Shown here piece by piece: positions 58,592 through 64,000 of a stretch of DNA of 64,000 nt; positions within the stretch are counted from its first letter, which is position 1, and each line of letters starts with the position of its first letter. Source of the stretch: Bradyrhizobium guangxiense. GTDB taxonomy: Bacteria > Pseudomonadota > Alphaproteobacteria > Rhizobiales > Xanthobacteraceae. The stretch lies in NCBI RefSeq assembly GCF_004114915.1, contig NZ_CP022219.1, positions 3,812,501 through 3,876,500 on the forward strand, written 5' to 3'. A program made the position numbers and the translations under genes. The notes beneath the pieces are model-generated. The model did no database searches. It was given only the letters and a program-made list of their open reading frames with translations, and was not told the origin of the DNA.

Positions 58592-59554
58592 TTAGGGCGC
58601 AAGCCTCGCTCCATCATGCGCAAACGCCTCGACCGCGTCGCCGATCGCAAACGACATCATGTCGCGGCCGACGAGCAGAGGTCCCTTGTAGCTCGTGCGC
58701 GTGCGCAGGATCAGCGGCTCCTCCGGAATGTCAGGCGCAGGCTTCACCACGCCGAACACGATGTGGGAATAAACGGCGAGCTTTGGCTTGGCGGATGCAA
58801 AGATCCGGCCGGCCTCCTCGGGCGAGGTGTGGTGCGCCTGAATGTCCTTATAGACTGGACTTTTGACCAATAGTTCCGGCTCGATCACCGCGACTTCGTG
58901 GATCAGCAGGTCGGCGCCCTCGGCCGCCTTCGCGATCCGCTCGTCGTACTTGGTGTCGCCGGACAGCACCCCCCTGTGGCCGCCATATTCGACGACGTAA
59001 CCGAACGACGGCCTGATCTTCTCGCCGTGATTGACTTCGATCGCGGTGACCTTGACGCCGTTGTTGTCGTAGACGACCCCGGCCTCGATGTCCTTTGCGG
59101 CAAATGTGATCGCCACGGGATCGAGGTGTTCGTCATCGATGCGAATGCGGATGTCGTCGGCAAAGGCCTTCGTCAGGTTCTCCGTCATCGCAACGGTGCC
59201 CTTGGGCCCGTAGAGCTTCATCGGTCCTTTGCGGGATGCCCAGGGGGTGGCGAGCCAGCCGGTCAGCCACATATCGGGAAGGCCGACGAGATGATCGGAA
59301 TGCAGATGCGTGATGAAATTCGCGGTGACCGCGCCGAGCGGGATCTTCAGCTTGTAGAGCTGCATGGTCGAGCCCCGGCCGAGATCGAACAGCAGCTTCT
59401 CGCTCCCCGCCTCCACCAGTGTCGAGGCGCTGAAGCTCGTCGGCCGCGGCGTCGGCACGCCGGTGCCCAGCAGCGTGACCTTGATCGGTTCGGCAGGCGC
59501 AGACGTGCTGAGCGCGAGCAGCACGAGGCCTGCCCGCACGAGGTTCGTGAGCAT
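58592..59554 (-). CDS. exported metallo-beta-lactamase-fold hydrolase
   Basis: A 320-residue protein with a signal peptide (about 1-21). The metal motif HxHxDH is in 'FITHLHSDHLVGLP' (about 80-93), and further ligands lie in 'IEVNHGEKI' (His, about 173), 'VLSGDTKYD' (Asp, about 196) and 'VYSHIVFG' (His, about 262). It resembles exported RNase Z-like or arylsulfatase-like hydrolases of the MBL fold. It is 43 bases downstream of the extradiol dioxygenase gene on the same strand, so it may hydrolyse an ester in the aromatic pathway. Confidence 0.82.
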   Translation of the reverse strand: MLTNLVRAGLVLLALSTSAPAEPIKVTLLGTGVPTPRPTSFSASTLVEAGSEKLLFDLGRGSTMQLYKLKIPLGAVTANFITHLHSDHLVGLPDMWLTGWLATPWASRKGPMKLYGPKGTVAMTENLTKAFADDIRIRIDDEHLDPVAITFAAKDIEAGVVYDNNGVKVTAIEVNHGEKIRPSFGYVVEYGGHRGVLSGDTKYDERIAKAAEGADLLIHEVAVIEPELLVKSPVYKDIQAHHTSPEEAGRIFASAKPKLAVYSHIVFGVVKPAPDIPEEPLILRTRTSYKGPLLVGRDMMSFAIGDAVEAFAHDGARLAP

Positions 59555-59597
59555 AACTCATTCCTTGCGTGTTAGATCATGGGCGCGTGACGACGGA

Positions 59598-60581
59598 TCA
59601 TTCGCGCGCGATCACCTGGTCCAGCCATGCGCAGTTGAGCGGCGGCACCCGCGGATCGGCGACGCGCACGCCGCGGGCCGCCGCATCGAGCCGCAGGTCG
59701 CGCAGACGCTTGCGCTGTTCTTCCGGCATATGGAGCCGCTCGTGGCCCCACAGCGACGGGCCGTCAAAGGTCTCGTGCGGTTGCCAGGTCTCGGGATCGA
59801 TCACACGTCCGCCCCAGCCATATTCGATGAAGAAGCCGGACGGGGTGTTCACATAGAACGAAGTCATGTGATCGTTGGTGTGCCGGCCCAGCGTGTAGGC
59901 GACGCGGCCCTCATCGAGCTGCGCGAGATCGTAGCCCTGACCGACATCATCGAGGCTGCCGAGCTCGACCATGAAATGATGCAGCGCCTTCCGCCCGGAG
60001 CCGACCATTGCGAAGCTGTGGTGGCGGCAGTTGACGTGGAAGAAATACAGTCCATAGGGCTTCAACCCGAAATCCGAGACGTGAAAGCCGAGCACGTCGC
60101 GATAGAACGGCAGCAGCAACTCGACATCCTCCACATTGAGCACGACGTGCCCCATGCCGAGCGCGCCGGTGCGGAAGCCCGAGATCGGCCTGCCCGGCCT
60201 GAAGGGCTCGGTTGCAAGCTCAGGCTTGCAAAAGGCCTCGAGCCGGTTGCCCGCGGGATCAGCGAACGAAATCAGCTGGGTCACGCGCCGTTCATCGGCG
60301 AGCGCGCGCGATCCGGATATCACCTTGATGCCGTGGCTCTCCAGCCGCCCGGCGAGGCGATCGAGCTCGGCGCCTGATGGAACTTCCCATCCCATGACCG
60401 CAAGGCCGGCATCGCTGCTGCCATCGACGATCAGCCGCTGCTTGCGGTCGTCCATGCGGAAGGCGCGCATCTTGCCGCCGCGATCGACCTGCTGCATGCC
60501 GAGCAGCCCCGTCGCCATCCGGTCCCACTGGTCGAGCTGCGATGAGTTGATCCCAATGTAGCCGAGTGCGGTGATTTCCAT
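59598..60581 (-). CDS. VOC-fold extradiol ring-cleavage dioxygenase
   Basis: A 327-residue two-domain type I extradiol dioxygenase, like BphC. The Fe(II) ligands are seen in the C-terminal domain: His in 'LGMGHVVLNV' (about 145), His in 'HTNDHMTSFYVNTPSG' (His, about 217) and Glu in 'GFFIEYGWGG' (about 240-265). It opens a catechol ring next to the hydroxyls, giving a yellow meta-cleavage product. In this locus it would act on the product of the MhpA-type hydroxylase. The ATG at 60581 is divergent from the IclR gene, which probably controls it. Confidence 0.86.
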   Translation of the reverse strand: MEITALGYIGINSSQLDQWDRMATGLLGMQQVDRGGKMRAFRMDDRKQRLIVDGSSDAGLAVMGWEVPSGAELDRLAGRLESHGIKVISGSRALADERRVTQLISFADPAGNRLEAFCKPELATEPFRPGRPISGFRTGALGMGHVVLNVEDVELLLPFYRDVLGFHVSDFGLKPYGLYFFHVNCRHHSFAMVGSGRKALHHFMVELGSLDDVGQGYDLAQLDEGRVAYTLGRHTNDHMTSFYVNTPSGFFIEYGWGGRVIDPETWQPHETFDGPSLWGHERLHMPEEQRKRLRDLRLDAAARGVRVADPRVPPLNCAWLDQVIARE

Positions 60582-60725
60582 CGAATTCCTCCCGAAGGCA
60601 TCCCCTGTGCCGCAATACGGCAAACTTGATACCGACCGCGCGCGATCTTAACGTGGCGTTTCGCAATCGCTTCGCGTTCGCAACGATAATCGCGGGACCG
60701 TGCGCCACAAGGGAGGAAATGCGAA

Positions 60726-61517
60726 GTGTCCAAGGAGCGGACGGGACCGGGAGCGCCGCGGCAATCCGAAGGCGTCCGTGCCTTCAAGCGCGGGCTGGAC
60801 GTGCTGCGAGAGGTCAACCGGTCCGGCGGCATCCGCGCCGGTGACGTCGCCCGCGCGCTCGATCTGCCCCGTCCCACCGTCTACCGCCTGCTCGAAACCT
60901 TGGAGGAACTGGGTTACGTCGCACGCAGCGCCAGCGACGACCGATTTCGGGTGACCCGGCGGGCGCTAGGCCTCGGAGACGGCTACGATCCCGGTGTTGT
61001 GATCTGCCAGGCGGCGGCGCCCTATCTCGCCGAGCTCAGCAAGACCCTGGTCTGGCCGGTCGATCTCTCCACCTATGAGAACGCCGCGATGGTCGTGCAG
61101 GAGACCACCCACGCGCGCAGCCCGCTCTCGATCGACCGCGGCATGATCGGCAAGCGCCTGCCGATGCTGCGCACCTCCGCTGGCCGCGCCTATCTCGCCG
61201 CCTGCTCCGCGCGCGAGCGCGACCTGATCGTCAATCATCTGCGCCGCATCGACGAGGCCGACGACCGTCCGTTCCTGGACGCAGCCCACCTCGATCGCAT
61301 GATCGCCGAGACGCAGGCGCGCGGTTACGCGATCCGCAGCGAGGGCGAATACAATCCCAAGACAGCTTCGATTGCCGTCCCCATCGTGCGCAATGAGATC
61401 GTCTTCGGCTGCATCTCCATCATCTGGATTCGCTCGGCACTGGGGATCGACGAGGCGATCGCTCAGTTCGCAGTGCAGCTTCAGGAGACCGCTGCCGCCA
61501 TCCCGCTCGAAGTGTAA
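60726..61517 (+). CDS. IclR-family regulator, MhpR-like
   Basis: A 263-residue IclR regulator. The N-terminal winged helix has 'AFKRGLDVLREVNRSGGIRAGDVARALDLPRPTVYRLLETL' covered by about 19-59, with the recognition helix 'RPTVYRLLETLEELGY'. The C-terminal GAF-like effector domain (about 90-255) has 'SEGEYNPKTASIAVPI' (about 206-221), a ligand-pocket stretch. It is close to the MhpR subgroup, which activates 3-(3-hydroxyphenyl)propionate catabolism. The start is GTG at 60726. It lies between the divergent dioxygenase and the hydroxylase gene. Confidence 0.88.
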   Translation: MSKERTGPGAPRQSEGVRAFKRGLDVLREVNRSGGIRAGDVARALDLPRPTVYRLLETLEELGYVARSASDDRFRVTRRALGLGDGYDPGVVICQAAAPYLAELSKTLVWPVDLSTYENAAMVVQETTHARSPLSIDRGMIGKRLPMLRTSAGRAYLAACSARERDLIVNHLRRIDEADDRPFLDAAHLDRMIAETQARGYAIRSEGEYNPKTASIAVPIVRNEIVFGCISIIWIRSALGIDEAIAQFAVQLQETAAAIPLEV

Positions 61518-61638
61518 CGCACCCACGCCTCCACTCCGTCCAGCCGGCAATGGCCAGCGGCACGAGCCCCGTCCGCTGGGCGGACACTTGGCGCGCGGCC
61601 GTTGATGCTGCGGCGCGGCTTGGGGAAGAGATGGCGCC

Positions 61639-63141
61639 ATGCAAGATAGATCCACCCCCGAAGAATTCGACGTCGTGATCGTCGGCCGCGGCCCGGTCGG
61701 CGCCACGCTCGCCAATTTGCTCGGCCTGTGCGGCGTGCGAACGCTGGTGCTGGAGCGCGAGGCGCGGACCTATCATCTGCCGCGCGCGGTGCATTTTGAT
61801 GACGAATGCATGCGCGTGTTCCAGACCATCGGTCTCGCCGACGCCATCCTGCCCCACGTGATCCTCAGCCCCGGAATGCTCTTTCTCGATGCCGAGGGCC
61901 GTATGCTGCTGGACTGGTCCCGTCCGCAGACATTGACCCCGATGGGCTGGCATCTCAGCTACCGTTTTCACCAGCCGGATCTGGAGAATGTCCTGATCAG
62001 TGGCCTCTCCCGCTGGCCGCACGTCACCCTGCGCAACCGCTGCGATGTGTTCGCGCTCGATGAGGACGAGCATGGCGTGCGCGTCCGCTATGAGGACCTC
62101 TCGAACGGAAAACTCGCTGGAGTCCGCGCAGGCTATGTGATCGGCTGCGACGGCGCCCGCTCGCTGGTCCGCCGCTTCATCGGCTCCAGCATGGACGATC
62201 TCGGCTTCCACGAGCGCTGGCTGGTGATCGACGTGCTGCTCAAGCGTGAGCGCGACGATCTTGGCGACTACAGCCTCCAGCATTGCAACCCTGCACGGCC
62301 CGCGACCTATGTGCGCGGCACCGGCACGCGGCGGCGCTGGGAAATCACGATTCTTCCGGGCGAGGATTCACACGAGATCGCGCAGCCCGCGAAAGTCTGG
62401 GATCTGCTGTCGCGCTGGATCACGCCCGACGATGCCGACATCGAGCGTGCTGCGGTCTACACCTTTCATTCCGTCATCGCACGGCGATGGCGAAGTGGAC
62501 GATTGCTGCTCGCGGGAGATTCCGCACACCAGACCCCGCCTTTTCTCGGACAGGGTATGTGCGCAGGCATCCGCGATGCCGCGAATCTTGCGTGGAAGCT
62601 CAACGCCATCATCCGGGGCGTCTCAAGGTCGGAGCTGCTCGACACCTATCAGAACGAGCGCGAACCGCATGTGCGCGAATTCATCGAGCTCGCCATTCGG
62701 CTGGGCGGCGTGATCAATACCAAGGCGATCGAAGCTGGCCTTGCCGCTGGAGAGATTCGCGAGAACGCGCCCGTGAAGCTCGAGGTGAAGAAGCCTCTGC
62801 TCGGCCCCGGGCTGGCGCCCCGCGACCAGCCTCTCGCCGGAGATCTGGCGCCGCAGTTCGAGCTTCGGGACGGCAGCCGCAGCGACGATCGTGTCGGCTA
62901 CGGCCATGTCCTGCTCGCCGCAAACGCGGCCGCCCTCTCCTCACGCCCGGCTCTTGCGGGACTCAAAATCCTGACCGGCGACGATGCTTACGCCATCGGC
63001 GACTGGCTGCGCAGGCACGGCATCATCGCCGCGCTCGTTCGCCCCGACCGCTATGTGCGCGGCACGGCGCGGAACGAGACCGAGCTCGACCAGCTCATCG
63101 CCGCCATCACGCCTTCAACCCACGTGCCGTCCGCGGCCTGA
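61639..63141 (+). CDS. mhpA: 3-(3-hydroxyphenyl)propionate hydroxylase-like flavoprotein
   Basis: A 500-residue FAD-dependent aromatic hydroxylase. Motifs: FAD 'VIVGRGPVGATLA' (about 13-25; GxGxxG), the DG motif 'VIGCDGARSLVRR' (about 168-180) and the GD motif 'LLLAGDSAHQTPPFLGQGM' (about 290-308). A C-terminal thioredoxin-like domain follows (about 400-495). It hydroxylates a 3-hydroxyphenyl compound to a catechol using NADH and O2. It is shorter than E. coli MhpA (554). GGGAAGAG lies upstream of the ATG at 61639. Substrate range (propionate or cinnamate side chain) is inferred. Confidence 0.85.
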   Translation: MQDRSTPEEFDVVIVGRGPVGATLANLLGLCGVRTLVLEREARTYHLPRAVHFDDECMRVFQTIGLADAILPHVILSPGMLFLDAEGRMLLDWSRPQTLTPMGWHLSYRFHQPDLENVLISGLSRWPHVTLRNRCDVFALDEDEHGVRVRYEDLSNGKLAGVRAGYVIGCDGARSLVRRFIGSSMDDLGFHERWLVIDVLLKRERDDLGDYSLQHCNPARPATYVRGTGTRRRWEITILPGEDSHEIAQPAKVWDLLSRWITPDDADIERAAVYTFHSVIARRWRSGRLLLAGDSAHQTPPFLGQGMCAGIRDAANLAWKLNAIIRGVSRSELLDTYQNEREPHVREFIELAIRLGGVINTKAIEAGLAAGEIRENAPVKLEVKKPLLGPGLAPRDQPLAGDLAPQFELRDGSRSDDRVGYGHVLLAANAAALSSRPALAGLKILTGDDAYAIGDWLRRHGIIAALVRPDRYVRGTARNETELDQLIAAITPSTHVPSAA

Positions 63142-63165
63142 AGCGAACACTCCTAGGGATATCTC

Positions 63166-64000
63166 ATGAAGCTGCTGTCTTTCATCACCGACGGCCGCGC
63201 CTCTTTCGGCGCCGTCAAGGACAACGGTGTCGTCGATCTCGGTGCGCGCATGACGGGCTGTTCAACGCTGCGGCAGTTGCTCGAAGCTGGGCGCCTTGCC
63301 GAGGCGGCCAAGCTCGTCGCGGCCGCCGCGCCTGATCATCCGCTCGACAAGATCAGCTTCGCCCCCGTGATCCCGGACCCCGGCAAGATCATTTGCGTCG
63401 GCTTGAACTACCGCGACCATGTCGCCGAGACCGGACGCACCGTCACCGAGAACCCGGCGCTGTTCGTCCGCTTCCCCTGCAGCCAGGTCGGCCATCTCCA
63501 GCCGATCGTGAAGCCGAAGGTGAGCGACGATTTCGACTATGAAGGCGAGCTCGCGCTCGTCATCGGCAAGCAGGGCCGGCACATCCCGGCGAGCCGCGCG
63601 CTCGATCATATCGCCGGCTATTCCTGCTACAACGAAGGCAGCGTCCGCGACTGGCAGCGCCACACCAGCCAGTTTCTTTCCGGCAAGACCTTTGCCGAGA
63701 GCGGCAGCTTCGGCCCGTGGCTGGGGACAGCGGACGAGATTCCCGATCCGTCAAAGCTCACCCTGCAGACGCGCCTGAACGGCACTTTGGTGCAGAACAC
63801 CACCACCGACCTCCTGATCACCGCGATCCCCGAGCTGATCGCCTACATCTCCACGATCTGTCCGCTCGTCCCCGGCGACGTCATCGTCACCGGCACGCCC
63901 GGCGGCGTCGGCGCCAAGCGCACGCCGCCCTTGTGGATGCAGCCCGGCGACAACGTCGAGGTCGAGATCTCAGGCATCGGAACCTTGCGCAACACGGTCA
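63166..64000 (+). CDS. fumarylacetoacetate hydrolase-family protein (partial, cut by window end)
   Basis: The ATG at 63166 (ribosome site weak) opens a frame of 278 codons that runs off the window with no stop. The N-terminal 60 residues form the family cap; then 'GKIICVGLNYRDHVAETG' (about 73-90), metal ligands in 'FDYEGELALVIGK' (Glu-x-Glu, about 125-137), and 'YNEGSVRDWQRHTSQFLSGK' (about 150-169), and 'TGTPGGVG' (about 244). The FAH family hydrolyses C-C bonds or hydrates meta-cleavage products. In this locus it would process the ring-opened acid. It starts 24 bases after the hydroxylase stop, in one operon. Confidence 0.9.
   Translation, partial: MKLLSFITDGRASFGAVKDNGVVDLGARMTGCSTLRQLLEAGRLAEAAKLVAAAAPDHPLDKISFAPVIPDPGKIICVGLNYRDHVAETGRTVTENPALFVRFPCSQVGHLQPIVKPKVSDDFDYEGELALVIGKQGRHIPASRALDHIAGYSCYNEGSVRDWQRHTSQFLSGKTFAESGSFGPWLGTADEIPDPSKLTLQTRLNGTLVQNTTTDLLITAIPELIAYISTICPLVPGDVIVTGTPGGVGAKRTPPLWMQPGDNVEVEISGIGTLRNTV

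Overview
The window is GC-rich chromosomal DNA from an alphaproteobacterium, most likely a Bradyrhizobium or close Nitrobacteraceae relative. The evidence is a MipZ division-site ATPase instead of Min proteins, DUF1489 and DUF599 proteins, a CheB-CheR-PAS-HWE fused histidine kinase, a FAT-GUY-like response regulator, and several dispersed intergenic repeats that I recognise from rhizobial genomes (from memory, not from a search). There is no rRNA, CRISPR array, prophage, integrase or transposase. The only RNA gene is tRNA-Leu(GAG). Genes are dense on both strands, and the window ends inside a gene.

Layout. 0-13 kb is mostly housekeeping: a VWA protein, an exported alpha/beta hydrolase, mipZ, panC, DUF1489, a glutathione S-transferase, a DUF599 membrane protein, a TonB-like protein, an aldo/keto reductase, an XRE regulator and mgtE. 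A 976-base non-coding stretch at 7835-8810 is filled with repeat elements. 12.8-15 kb carries two tandem exported NodB-type polysaccharide deacetylases. 16-19 kb holds a redox/metal operon: FMN-type oxidoreductase, thioredoxin-reductase-like flavoprotein, Cys-rich four-helix copper protein and a small protein. 18.6-27.2 kb is a stress/signalling island of very small proteins, a Crp/Fnr regulator translationally coupled to a 1056-residue CheB-CheR-PAS-HWE kinase, a separate CheB, and a single-domain receiver. 27.3-33.7 kb has an SDR, a zinc alcohol dehydrogenase, a cyclase/dehydrase-like protein, a GH13 glucosidase, CsbD, a membrane-DUF305 fusion and an isochorismatase-like hydrolase, which looks like desiccation, osmotic or general stress equipment.

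34-49 kb is mixed: tRNA-Leu, an orphan FliN-like protein, lipB, a DnaB-like ATPase, a tautomerase divergent from a LysR regulator, two PAS hybrid histidine kinases, acylphosphatase, a PEP-mutase/isocitrate-lyase family enzyme, a biotin-dependent carboxylase alpha subunit, a zinc metallopeptidase, an MFS transporter and an ArsB/NhaD-type transporter. 49.9-55.4 kb is a sugar-acid catabolic locus: MFS permease and GntR regulator on one strand, and enolase-superfamily dehydratase, SDR and idonate/sorbitol-type dehydrogenase on the other, with a palindromic operator candidate between. 55.4-58.5 kb has a duplicated DUF2380/DUF3280-like exported protein divergent from a NarL-type two-component system. 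58.6-64 kb is an aromatic meta-cleavage locus: MhpA-type hydroxylase, VOC extradiol dioxygenase, IclR regulator, exported metallo-beta-lactamase-fold hydrolase and an FAH-family hydrolase cut by the window end.

The most interesting thread is regulatory. Sequences matching the EcfG general-stress promoter (GGAAC, 16-17 bases, CGTT) lie just upstream of the FAT-GUY-like receiver (26413-26437) and of both PAS hybrid kinases (37819-37843 and 44194-44218), with weaker versions before the redox operon and other genes. This suggests that part of the window belongs to the general stress regulon and that the stress sigma factor feeds back on two-component signalling proteins. No wholly novel defence or mobile system is evident; the best candidates for undescribed biology are the island of tiny proteins at 18.6-27.2 kb and the coupled kinase-Crp pair.
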